From NCBI GenBank assembly GCA_016210285.1, contig JACQUN010000201.1, positions 1-6,257 on the forward strand: a DNA stretch of 6,257 bases, read 5' to 3'. Below, one piece after another: positions 1 through 5,622 of this stretch; within the stretch, counting starts at the first letter, position 1, and the number at the start of each line of letters is the position of its first letter. Both the position numbers and the translations under genes were made by a program. The notes under the pieces were generated by a model. The model worked only from the letters and a program-made list of their open reading frames with translations. It did not search any database and was not told the origin of the DNA. This DNA comes from Chloroflexota bacterium. Its GTDB lineage: Bacteria; Chloroflexota; Dehalococcoidia; UBA1127; JACQUN01.

Positions 1-75
1 CACCTGGGCGATCTCCCCTGGGGAAAGGGGGGCCTTCAGCCGCCACTCCCGCACCTGGGGCCGGGACTCTTCCAC
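1..75 (-). CDS. N-terminus of probable class I fumarase/tartrate-dehydratase-type hydro-lyase, beta subunit (partial)
   Basis: The gene starts with GTG at 75, 16 bases after the stop of the DinB-like gene, and runs off the left edge, so only 25 codons are visible. A Shine-Dalgarno-like AGAGGGG lies eight bases upstream of the GTG, which supports a real start. The visible protein contains REWRLKAPLSPGEIAQV. From family knowledge, beta subunits of class I fumarase and L-tartrate dehydratase begin with a short strand and a 'L.TPLs.e.i..l' motif before a G-D-x-hydrophobic segment, and this sequence fits that pattern well. The presence of a probable alpha subunit further upstream on the same strand supports the assignment. 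The beta subunit would supply the swivelling C-terminal domain of the active site. The call rests on a short fragment, so an unrelated protein remains possible. Confidence 0.6.
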   Translation of the reverse strand, partial: MEESRPQVREWRLKAPLSPGEIAQV

Positions 76-91
76 CGTGGACACCCCTCTT

Positions 92-616
92 CTAGCGCCT
101 GAGCGCCCCGGGGACGCTGGCCCGGATCGCCTCTATCTGGCGGACATGGTTCTCGTCGTGGTGGACGACGTGCTCTGCCAACTGCTGAACACGGAAGGGT
201 CCCAGGCGCGGGTGCATCCCCGTCCGAGCCCAGCGCTGGCGGGGGACAGCGCCCAGGAGCAGGACGTTGGCCTTGCGGGCAGCCCGGAATGCAGCCAGGA
301 GCTCCCGGGCAGGCCGCTGGAGCGGCGCCAGGTTGGCGGCGAAAAGCTCCTGGTTGTACACGGCGATGTCCGGGGTCTCTTCCGCCAGCAGTTTGCGGTA
401 GCGAAACCCCCACACCACCTCCGCATCAGCCAGGTGGCTCAGCACCTCCTGGATGGACCAGTCACCCTCCTTGGAGCGCAAGGCGAGCTGCTGGCGTGGG
501 AGTCCGGTCAGCAGCGAAGCCACGCGCTGGGGGGTGGCCTCCAGTTGTGGGCATGGGTCGGGGATGCTCTCCACATCCCGTCCACACATGCTGCAGTGCC
601 AGGTCTTCTCATGCAT
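92..616 (-). CDS. DinB/YfiT-like family protein with Cys-containing N-terminus
   Basis: This 174-residue protein has the layout of the DinB-like four-helix bundle superfamily, whose members are often metal-dependent (thiol transferases, hydrolases and many uncharacterised proteins). The family hallmarks are visible: DWSIQEVLSHLADAE around residues 52-66, with His61 as likely first metal ligand, and EHVVHHDENHVRQI around 148-161, where His153 and His157 would complete a three-His site. Ahead of the domain is a short extension with Cys8-x2-Cys11 and Cys22, which could bind zinc or be redox active; this is not typical of the family. The ATG at 616 is preceded by a strong GGAGG four bases upstream. 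It lies 45 bases after the TfoX-like gene and 16 bases before the probable beta subunit, so it is probably in the same operon. Function and substrate cannot be told from the sequence; the family name does not imply a role in DNA repair. Confidence 0.85.
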   Translation of the reverse strand: MHEKTWHCSMCGRDVESIPDPCPQLEATPQRVASLLTGLPRQQLALRSKEGDWSIQEVLSHLADAEVVWGFRYRKLLAEETPDIAVYNQELFAANLAPLQRPARELLAAFRAARKANVLLLGAVPRQRWARTGMHPRLGPFRVQQLAEHVVHHDENHVRQIEAIRASVPGALRR

Positions 617-625
617 CGCTCCTCC

Positions 626-639
626 GTTTTCACGAAAAC
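626..639. promoter_or_regulatory. 14-bp palindrome upstream of the DinB-like gene (candidate operator)
   Basis: GTTTTC-AC-GAAAAC is a perfect inverted repeat with six-base arms and a two-base centre, placed just before the Shine-Dalgarno of the DinB-like gene. On the minus strand a TACAAT hexamer (645-640) sits immediately upstream, so the palindrome would overlap the transcription start if that hexamer is a -10 box. No convincing -35 is present at the right distance, so the promoter is weak or absent. The palindrome is A/T-rich in a GC-rich context, which makes it stand out. It could be a regulator site or chance. Confidence 0.35.
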
Positions 640-661
640 ATTGTAGCTACGGCCAATCAGG

Positions 662-976
662 TTAGAGAGCCGAGGCCACAAAGTCGCGGGCCTCGGTGGC
701 AAGAGCAAGCCAGTCACCCTCCGCCAGAGGCGCGACGGCTACCCACTCCTTCATGAGTCTACCCATACCCGGGTCAAAGTGCTCCCCATGCCCGGACGCG
801 GCAAGGGCGTCTACCCTGCCCTTTGGGAGCTTCACGACCAGCTTGCCTTTCACCAGGCACGCAAAGAATTTGCCGCCCACCTTCAGCCCGGGCGAGCCGA
901 ACATCCTGGCTCTGGTGATCCCCGGGCCGCTGACGAGGGCCTGCGCCACCGATTCAAACAGGCTGTCCGCGTCCAT
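662..976 (-). CDS. TfoX N-terminal domain family protein
   Basis: The 104-residue product is a single small alpha/beta domain of the TfoX N-terminal family. The recognisable stretches are ARMFGSPGLKVGGKFFACL (residues 23-41), KGKLVVKLP (43-51), and FDPGMGRLMKEWVAV (67-81), which matches the 'FdPg.grpMkeWv' block common in stand-alone members. It lacks the C-terminal domain of the competence regulator TfoX/Sxy, so a competence role should not be assumed; most stand-alone members have no known function. The ATG at 976 has GGAAAGG about nine bases upstream. It begins 26 bases after the stop of the hydro-lyase alpha subunit gene and is therefore probably cotranscribed with it. The related MmcQ/YjbR fold is the main alternative. 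Confidence 0.85.
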   Translation of the reverse strand: MDADSLFESVAQALVSGPGITRARMFGSPGLKVGGKFFACLVKGKLVVKLPKGRVDALAASGHGEHFDPGMGRLMKEWVAVAPLAEGDWLALATEARDFVASAL

Positions 977-1002
977 GCGTTGTCGCCTTTCCAGAGATGG
1001 CC

Positions 1003-1950
1003 CTACTCAATCCCCACCCTCCGGTAGTAGGGAGTAAACCACGCAGGGTCGTTGCGGAACTCCACCCGCCCGTCAGGGTAAATGCGGGCGGTTGCCCGGC
1101 GGTAGGCGGTGCAGAAGTGGGAGATGGCCACAGGCAGGCCACCCGTATGCGTGTAGGCGATCTCGACGTGGACGTCCAGGGTTGTGGTGTCACCTCCCAC
1201 CCCCATGACGCCGAAGCCCGTGCGATTGCCCAGGGTGTTGAGGTCCACCTCCAGGGCCGCCACCTCCCGGTCCGGGTGCCGGTCGCCCATCACCCGCAGG
1301 CAGGCGGCCTCCTTGGACAGGCGGACACATTGGTCCTTCGTCCCGCCGAGCCCGACCCCAACGACCACGGGCGGGCAGGAGAGCCCCCGACGGGCAAACT
1401 GGGCCAGGGTGTCCAGGAAGAACCGCTTGATGCCCTCCATGCCGTCGCCGGGGAAGAGCATCCGATAGTCAGTGCCGAAGAGGCCCCCCTTGTGCACGGC
1501 GGTGAGATCCATCCAGTCGGCATCGGGCTCGAAGGAGTAGTCCACGTTGGGAGCGAAGACCCCTACGTTGTTGCCCGGGTTCTGGCGCGTCAGGGGGTGG
1601 ACCCGGTTGGCGCGAAGCTGGATGTCCTGGGTCACATCAGCGACCGCACGGCGCAGGCTGCGCTCGAAGGCAACGAAGCCGCCCTCAATGGTAGTCTCGT
1701 TGCCTAACTTGACATAATATCTCGGCAGGCCGGTGTCTGCGCACATGGGGCGGCTCTCGGCGACGGCCAGCTTAGCATTGTCCAGGATTTGCCCCAGGAC
1801 GAAGCGGGCCAGGGGCTTGCTCTCCCGCCGCCAGGCCTGCTCAAAGGCTGCCAGGCCATCAGCAGGCACCGCGATGGCCGCCCGCTTGTTGGCTTCGTAC
1901 GCCACGCGGTAGATCAGCTCCTGGGGGATGGCCTTCACGGTGGTCGCCAT
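1003..1950 (-). CDS. Class I Fe-S hydro-lyase alpha subunit (fumarase / L-tartrate dehydratase type)
   Basis: The 315-residue protein is the size of a stand-alone alpha subunit of two-subunit class I fumarase or L(+)-tartrate dehydratase, cytoplasmic enzymes that hydrate or dehydrate dicarboxylates with a [4Fe-4S] cluster. Three cysteines at the family spacing can bind the cluster: Cys70 in MCADTGLP, Cys192 in SCPPVVVGVGLGGT, and Cys280 in SHFCTAYRRATARIYPDG. Other family blocks are NPGNNVGVFAPN (124-135) and MGVGGDTTTLDVHVE (249-263). The usual K-G-x-G-S-E-N loop reads KGGLFGTDYRML (154-165), so substrate specificity may differ from fumarase. The ATG at 1950 has GAGG seven bases upstream and a sigma70-like promoter in the gap before it. 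The usual neighbouring beta subunit is not next to it; a candidate begins three genes downstream, after the TfoX-like and DinB-like genes. Whether the substrate is fumarate/malate, tartrate or another acid is not decided by the sequence. Confidence 0.85.
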   Translation of the reverse strand: MATTVKAIPQELIYRVAYEANKRAAIAVPADGLAAFEQAWRRESKPLARFVLGQILDNAKLAVAESRPMCADTGLPRYYVKLGNETTIEGGFVAFERSLRRAVADVTQDIQLRANRVHPLTRQNPGNNVGVFAPNVDYSFEPDADWMDLTAVHKGGLFGTDYRMLFPGDGMEGIKRFFLDTLAQFARRGLSCPPVVVGVGLGGTKDQCVRLSKEAACLRVMGDRHPDREVAALEVDLNTLGNRTGFGVMGVGGDTTTLDVHVEIAYTHTGGLPVAISHFCTAYRRATARIYPDGRVEFRNDPAWFTPYYRRVGIE

Positions 1951-1982
1951 CGCTTGCCTCGTCGGTTCGGCGGTACAGAAGT

Positions 1983-2011
1983 AGGGTACAGAGGGTCGCC
2001 AAAGGTGTCAA
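1983..2011 (-). promoter_or_regulatory. Sigma70-type promoter for the hydro-lyase operon
   Basis: On the minus strand a perfect TTGACA (2011-2006) is followed after 17 bases by TACCCT (1988-1983), which keeps the three most important -10 positions (T, A and final T). The expected transcript start is near 1976, giving a leader of about 25 bases before the ATG at 1950. It lies in the 86-base gap after the dehydrogenase gene, so the hydro-lyase, tfoX-like and dinB-like genes probably form their own transcription unit. Confidence 0.6.
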
Positions 2012-2036
2012 GGAAAAGAGAGTGGTGTTCCCCTCC

Positions 2037-3077
2037 TCACGGCACGGTGAGCACCAGCTTGCCGAAGAAGCCGCGGCCCTCCATCACCCGGTGGGCCTCC
2101 TGCGCGGCGGCAAGGGGGAAGGTCTGGAGCACGTGGCCCTTGACCAGCCCCCGACGCACGGCGTCAACCACCTGGCGGAAGTCCTCCCGAGAGCCCATGG
2201 AGACCCCGAAGAGGGTGAGCTGCTTGCTGAAGAGCTGTCCCATGTGGAGCTGGGCGCGGTAGCCGGTGGTCACACCGCACACGCCATACCGCCCGCCCCT
2301 CGCCAGGGAGGCGAAGGCGGCCTCCCAGAACTCGGCGCCCACGTGGTCCACCACCACATCCACGCCGCGGCCATCCGTCAGGTCCGCCACGCGCCTGGCG
2401 ACGTCCTCCTGGGTGTAGAGGATCACCTCGTCGGCCCCCAGGGCGCGGGCCTGCTCCGCCTTCTCAGGGGTGCTGGTGGTGGCGATAACTCGGGCGCCGA
2501 TGACCCGCTTGGCCACCTGGATGGCCGCCGTGCCCACCCCGCTGGAAGCCGAGAGGACCAGGACGGTCTCCCCCGGCTGGAGGGAGGCGCGCCGCACCAG
2601 CATGTTCCACACGGGCATGAAGGTGGTGGGCAGGGCGGCGGCCTCCTCGTAGGTGGTGCCCTGGGGGATTCGGTAGGCATTTGCCCCTGGGGCCTTGACG
2701 TACTCGGCGTAGCCGCCGTCCACCGAGGCGCCCAGCATGCCGCGGCGGGGGCACAGGTCATCCTGGCCCGCAAGGCAGTGGCGGCACTGGCCGCAGGAGA
2801 GCACCGGGTCGAGGACGACGCGGTCGCCAACCCTGACCTCCAGGACTTCAACCCCCGCCTCCAGCACGTCGCCGGCGATGTCGCACCCCAGGATGAAGGG
2901 CTGACGGAACTCCCTGCGGGTGCCCCGGAGCCCGGAGCGGGACCAGATGTCCAGCCGGTTCAGGGCGCAGGCGCGCACTCGAACCTTGATCTCCCTGGGG
3001 CCGATGACGGGGTCCGGGCGCTCCCCATAGGTGAGGACCTCGGGGCCGCCGTGGGCCTGAAAAAACACCGCCTTCAC
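2037..3077 (-). CDS. Zinc-binding medium-chain dehydrogenase, quinone oxidoreductase-like
   Basis: The product (346 residues from the preferred start) is a medium-chain dehydrogenase/reductase: an N-terminal GroES-like domain, then a Rossmann domain with the nucleotide loop LSASSGVGTAAIQVAK (175-190) and an ATTSTPEKAEQA segment (199-210) that fits NADP(H) binding. A structural zinc site is intact (Cys95, Cys98, Cys101, Cys109 in CGQCRHC...LC). The catalytic zinc ligands of alcohol dehydrogenases are missing: Asn40 stands where the first Cys would be, and GCD (64-66) replaces the GHE motif. This points to a quinone- or enone-reductase-like reaction rather than classical alcohol oxidation; the substrate is unknown. 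The GTG at 3077 is preferred over the ATG at 3083 because it gives the typical start MKAVFFQAHGGPEVL and sits at proper distance from GGGAGAG, which touches the ATG directly. It follows the zinc-finger gene by about 50 bases and may be the last gene of the cca transcript. Confidence 0.9.
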   Translation of the reverse strand: MKAVFFQAHGGPEVLTYGERPDPVIGPREIKVRVRACALNRLDIWSRSGLRGTRREFRQPFILGCDIAGDVLEAGVEVLEVRVGDRVVLDPVLSCGQCRHCLAGQDDLCPRRGMLGASVDGGYAEYVKAPGANAYRIPQGTTYEEAAALPTTFMPVWNMLVRRASLQPGETVLVLSASSGVGTAAIQVAKRVIGARVIATTSTPEKAEQARALGADEVILYTQEDVARRVADLTDGRGVDVVVDHVGAEFWEAAFASLARGGRYGVCGVTTGYRAQLHMGQLFSKQLTLFGVSMGSREDFRQVVDAVRRGLVKGHVLQTFPLAAAQEAHRVMEGRGFFGKLVLTVP

Positions 3078-3083
3078 GAACAT

Positions 3084-3090
3084 CTCTCCC
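3084..3090 (-). promoter_or_regulatory. Ribosome binding site that decides the dehydrogenase start
   Basis: GGGAGAG on the minus strand directly abuts an ATG at 3083, which is too close for normal initiation, but lies six bases from the GTG at 3077. The GTG start also yields the conserved N-terminus of the family, so the two lines of evidence agree. Confidence 0.65.
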
Positions 3091-3126
3091 GTGCTGATTT
3101 TCTCTCAAGGCAGATACGCCCATGCG

Positions 3127-3384
3127 TCACGCGGGGTTCGACCCCGCCAGGCACCGCTGGCACACAAATACCAGGCCCTGGGCCTCCTGGTGGGCGAAGA
3201 TGCGGCCGCAACTGGTCGGCGCTGCCCGGGTGCTCCACGGCTGGTGGAACTGCCCGTTGCAGTAGTAGCAGGTGGCGACGTTCTCGCCGTCCAGGGGCGC
3301 GCCGCAAACAACGCAGGGAGTACCTCGTCCAGCGTTCTCACCTTGCTGGAGCATGGGACCCTCACTCCCTTTGGGTGATGCCAT
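3127..3384 (-). CDS. Small Cys/His zinc-finger protein, C4HC3 arrangement, unknown function
   Basis: An 85-residue protein I cannot assign to a named family. Its ligand pattern is Cys24-x2-Cys27, Cys39-x2-Cys42, His47, Cys59, Cys75-x2-Cys78, enough for two zinc ions, and the segment TCYYCNGQFHQPW looks like the Cys-Cys-Phe-His part of a PHD or RING-type cross-brace finger, although the His-to-Cys gap is longer than in PHD fingers. There is no signal peptide or membrane segment. The ATG at 3384 has AGGAGG six bases upstream and makes the gene overlap the end of cca by 23 bases; an ATG at 3354, seven bases past the cca stop, would give 75 residues and keep all the ligands. The overlap implies translation coupled to cca. 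A partner or RNA-binding role is possible but not shown by the sequence. Confidence 0.7.
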   Translation of the reverse strand: MASPKGSEGPMLQQGENAGRGTPCVVCGAPLDGENVATCYYCNGQFHQPWSTRAAPTSCGRIFAHQEAQGLVFVCQRCLAGSNPA

Positions 3385-4630
3385 GCCTCTCCTCCTGGAG
3401 CCGACGCTGAACCAGGGCGGTCTCCTCCTCTCGCGAGCGCACAACACCATCGAGAGAAGCGGTCTGCAGCTCTTCGAGAAGCTGGCCCACCAGCGGCCCG
3501 TGAGGCACTCCCAGTGCAAGCAGGTCGTGACCGGACAAGCGACTTCTCACGTGGCGCAGGTCTTCTAGGTAGTGCAGGAGCCGTTGCCTGGCGAGGGGAG
3601 CGGGTGCAACAGCGGCCCAGGCCAGCACTGCTTCCGGCTCCATCGCGCGAAGGTGCCGAACGATGGTGCTTGCGGCCAGCTCGGGTGCTTGCAGGGCATC
3701 CTGACTTCCCCGAAGTGAGACCGTATCGTGGAGAATCCGCCGCCAGCGTGCGGGGGCGTTCAGACGCCTGGCAAAGCGCTCACCCTCCTCTGGAGACAGA
3801 GGCGTCGCCAGCAGAGCTAGGAAGAGGAGGGGGTCTGCCCTGCCGCCTGACTCCCTGAAGCGCTGGACAGCCTCCTGCAGGGCCCCAGGCCAGGCTAGCG
3901 AGGGCAGGAGGGCCTTCAACACGCCCAGGGAGTGGGCGCGGGCCAACGCATGCTCTGGACGCGCCTCCTGAAGGAGGCGCTCGAGCTCATGGCGGAGCCG
4001 GTCGCCGCTGATGGTGTCCAGGAAGCTGGCATGCTGGCGCGCCAGGGCCTCGGTGGTCTCTGCCATGTGAAAGCTCAGGCGCTGCTCGTATCGAATGGCG
4101 CGGAGGATTCGGGTAGCATCGTCCACAAAGCCCTTGGGATGGAGGATTCGAACCGTGCCGCCCGCCACGTCCCGCTGGCCGCCAAAGGGGTCCAGGAGCT
4201 GGCCAAACCTATCTCCGTCCAGGCGCAAGGCCATGGCATTGATGGTAAAGTCCCGTCGGCCCAGATCATCTCGGATGCCCCCAGGTCGGACCGCGGGCAA
4301 GGCCCCGGGGTGAGCATAGGTCTCGCGGCGTGCGGTGGCCAGGTCGAGGGTGGTATCCGGGAGCTTGAGCTTGGCGGTGCCAAACTGCGACGTGGCTGCG
4401 ACGGTCCCGCCTAGCTCCTTTGCCAGGAGGGAAGCCAGGAGTGGGGCGTCCCCCTCTACGACCAGGTCCAGGTCCAGGATCGGTTTGCCCAGGAGCAGGT
4501 CTCGCACAGGCCCGCCCACCAGGTAGAGGCTCAGGCCCTCCCGCGCCGCCAGGGCCGCGGCGGCGCGAAGGAACCTCACACTCCTCGGGGGAAGGCCACG
4601 CTCCACTGCTTCTATCAAGACTCGTACCAT
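3362..4630 (-). CDS. cca: Class II tRNA nucleotidyltransferase / poly(A) polymerase family protein
   Basis: The 422-residue protein belongs to the class II nucleotidyltransferases that add CCA to tRNA 3' ends or A-tails to RNA. Visible motifs in order: LYLVGGPVRDLLLG (35-48) followed by LDLDLVV with metal-binding Asp53 and Asp55 (motif A); RRDFTINAMAL (125-135, motif B); DPFGGQRDV (147-155); DDATRILRAIRYEQRLSF (170-187, nucleotide-selecting motif D); and GDRLRHELERLL (209-220, motif E). The C-terminal half is helical, with LSGHDLLALGVPHGP near residues 365-379, a block seen near the end of many family members. There is no HD phosphohydrolase motif. It is the first gene of a minus-strand unit, with an extended -10 promoter about 90 bases upstream and AGGG about five bases before the ATG. 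CCA addition and poly(A) addition cannot be told apart from sequence alone; CCA addition is the likelier role. Confidence 0.9.
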   Translation of the reverse strand: MVRVLIEAVERGLPPRSVRFLRAAAALAAREGLSLYLVGGPVRDLLLGKPILDLDLVVEGDAPLLASLLAKELGGTVAATSQFGTAKLKLPDTTLDLATARRETYAHPGALPAVRPGGIRDDLGRRDFTINAMALRLDGDRFGQLLDPFGGQRDVAGGTVRILHPKGFVDDATRILRAIRYEQRLSFHMAETTEALARQHASFLDTISGDRLRHELERLLQEARPEHALARAHSLGVLKALLPSLAWPGALQEAVQRFRESGGRADPLLFLALLATPLSPEEGERFARRLNAPARWRRILHDTVSLRGSQDALQAPELAASTIVRHLRAMEPEAVLAWAAVAPAPLARQRLLHYLEDLRHVRSRLSGHDLLALGVPHGPLVGQLLEELQTASLDGVVRSREEETALVQRRLQEERHGITQRE

Positions 4631-4722
4631 GCCCGCCCTGTGGGATACGCAGCAGCCCTTGTCCAGCAGGCGATGTTGCAGGCACCGCCCTCTGGCAATG
4701 GGGAGACGGGACGCCTAACAGG

Positions 4723-4731
4723 ATTATAGCA
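4723..4731 (-). promoter_or_regulatory. Extended -10 promoter for cca
   Basis: The minus strand reads TGCTATAAT, a perfect TATAAT with the TGn extension that can substitute for a -35 box. No good -35 hexamer is seen 16-18 bases upstream. The predicted start near 4716 gives a leader of about 85 bases before cca; I see no riboswitch or strong hairpin in it. Confidence 0.6.
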
Positions 4732-4836
4732 CGTTGAAGCTGCAAGGCCTGGCCGTGGCCCTGCGCTGAAACGTCCCTGACTCCACGCTACGCACCCGAA
4801 GGCAAAATCCCGGAATACGGCCCCTGCTGAGATGCT

Positions 4837-4866
4837 TTGACTTCAATGGCCTTTGCTGCCTACAAT
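4837..4866 (+). promoter_or_regulatory. Sigma70-type promoter for rnc-ftsY
   Basis: TTGACT (4837-4842) and TACAAT (4861-4866), each five of six to consensus, are separated by 18 bases. The transcript should start near 4873, about 30 bases before the rnc ATG. This also rules out the upstream in-frame start at 4837, which lies in the -35 box. The bases between this promoter and the cca promoter (4732-4836) show nothing else I can support. Confidence 0.7.
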
Positions 4867-4895
4867 AGCAGTTGTCCGCACCGAGAGAGGGTACG

Positions 4896-4919
4896 ATGTA
4901 CAATGACGACAGAGGTTAG
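4896..4919 (+). other. Possible seven-codon mini-ORF overlapping the rnc start
   Basis: ATG at 4896 opens a frame coding MYNDDRG and ending with TAG at 4917-4919. It overlaps the first codons of rnc in a different frame. Its ATG is four to five bases from the Shine-Dalgarno GAGAGGG, a better distance than the 11 bases to the rnc ATG. Translation of it is unproven and chance is a fair explanation. Confidence 0.25.
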
Positions 4920-5622
4920 CCATCTGGAAGCCTCCCTGGGGCTGTTGTTTCGCGACCGGCGGCTGTTGCGCTGCGCCCTGGTGCATAGCTCGTATGTCAA
5001 CGAACATCCCGAGCTGGCGGAGGGCTCGAACGAACGGCTGGAGTTCCTTGGTGACGCACTGCTGGACTTTGTGGTGGCGGAGGAGCTCTTCCGGCGCTAC
5101 CCTGAGAAGCCGGAGGGTGAGCTTACCGCCCTCCGTGCGGCGCTGGTGTGCGGGGAGAGCCTGGCCAGGGTCGGGGACGCCCTGAAGCTGGGGGATTTCC
5201 TGTGCCTGGGACAGGGAGAGGAGGCCAGCGGCGGGCGAAGCCGGCCGTCGAATCTGGCGGCAGCCCTGGAGTCGGTAGTGGGCGCCATACTCCTGGACCA
5301 GGGCGTCGGGGCAGCCCGCGACTTCGTCCTGCGTGTTCTGGGCGGAGAGCTCGAGCGCTTGCCTCTGCTGGGAGCCCCCAAAGACCCCAAGTCCCTGCTC
5401 CAGGAGCTTGTGCAGAGTCGTGGGCAGCCGTCCCCCATGTACCGGATGGTTGGGGAGGAGGGGCCCGACCATGCCAAGCAGTTCGTGATGGAGGCGGTGG
5501 TGGAGGGGGAGATTCTGGGGCGCGGCAGGGGACGCCGCAAGGCGGAGGCGGAGCGAGCAGCGGCTCAGGCTGCACTGGAGCACCTGCGAGAGGGCCTTCT
5601 CGCAAAGGAAGACGATGCTTAA
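4903..5622 (+). CDS. rnc: Ribonuclease III
   Basis: The 239-residue product cleaves double-stranded RNA, including rRNA precursors, in the cytoplasm. The nuclease domain carries the signature NERLEFLGDALLDFVV (43-58) with Glu47 and Asp51 as metal ligands, and a second acidic segment SNLAAALESVVGAILLDQG (116-134) with Glu123. The double-stranded RNA-binding domain spans about 161-228 (DPKSLLQELVQSRG through KAEAERAAAQAALEHL). In the second acidic segment the residue matching the Asp of E. coli position 114 seems to be Ala120. The ATG at 4903 is chosen because GAGAGGG lies upstream and because a longer frame opening at 4837 would begin inside the promoter. The gene overlaps ftsY by eight bases and is divergent from cca. 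E. coli rnc is known to control its own mRNA by cleaving the leader; nothing like that hairpin is visible here, as the predicted leader is only about 30 bases. Confidence 0.95.
   Translation: MTTEVSHLEASLGLLFRDRRLLRCALVHSSYVNEHPELAEGSNERLEFLGDALLDFVVAEELFRRYPEKPEGELTALRAALVCGESLARVGDALKLGDFLCLGQGEEASGGRSRPSNLAAALESVVGAILLDQGVGAARDFVLRVLGGELERLPLLGAPKDPKSLLQELVQSRGQPSPMYRMVGEEGPDHAKQFVMEAVVEGEILGRGRGRRKAEAERAAAQAALEHLREGLLAKEDDA

Noticed and set aside
626..639. Palindrome upstream of the DinB-like gene as an SOS (LexA) box
   Set aside because: It does not match the known GAAC-N4-GTTC or CTG-N10-CAG type boxes; the family name alone is no evidence for SOS control.
997..1707. Plus-strand open frame (236 codons) opposite the hydro-lyase alpha subunit
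   Set aside because: It mirrors the codon pattern of the real gene and has no family features.
2036..2051. Hairpin CTCAC/GTGAG at the end of the dehydrogenase gene as terminator
   Set aside because: The stem is only five bases and is not followed by a T-run on the minus strand.
3131..3147. T-arm-like sequence GGGGTTCGACCCC suggesting a tRNA
   Set aside because: With a seven-base T-loop the stem does not pair beyond two bases, and no D-arm, anticodon arm or acceptor stem can be built around it; it is also the 3' end of the zinc-finger gene.
2022..3410. Long plus-strand open frame (462 codons) opposite the dehydrogenase, zinc-finger and end of cca
   Set aside because: It is antisense to three well-supported genes, has no recognisable domain, and is expected from GC-rich codon use.
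4837..4902. Upstream in-frame extension of rnc by 22 codons
   Set aside because: The extension begins inside the -35 box and the predicted transcript starts after it; the extra residues do not resemble RNase III.
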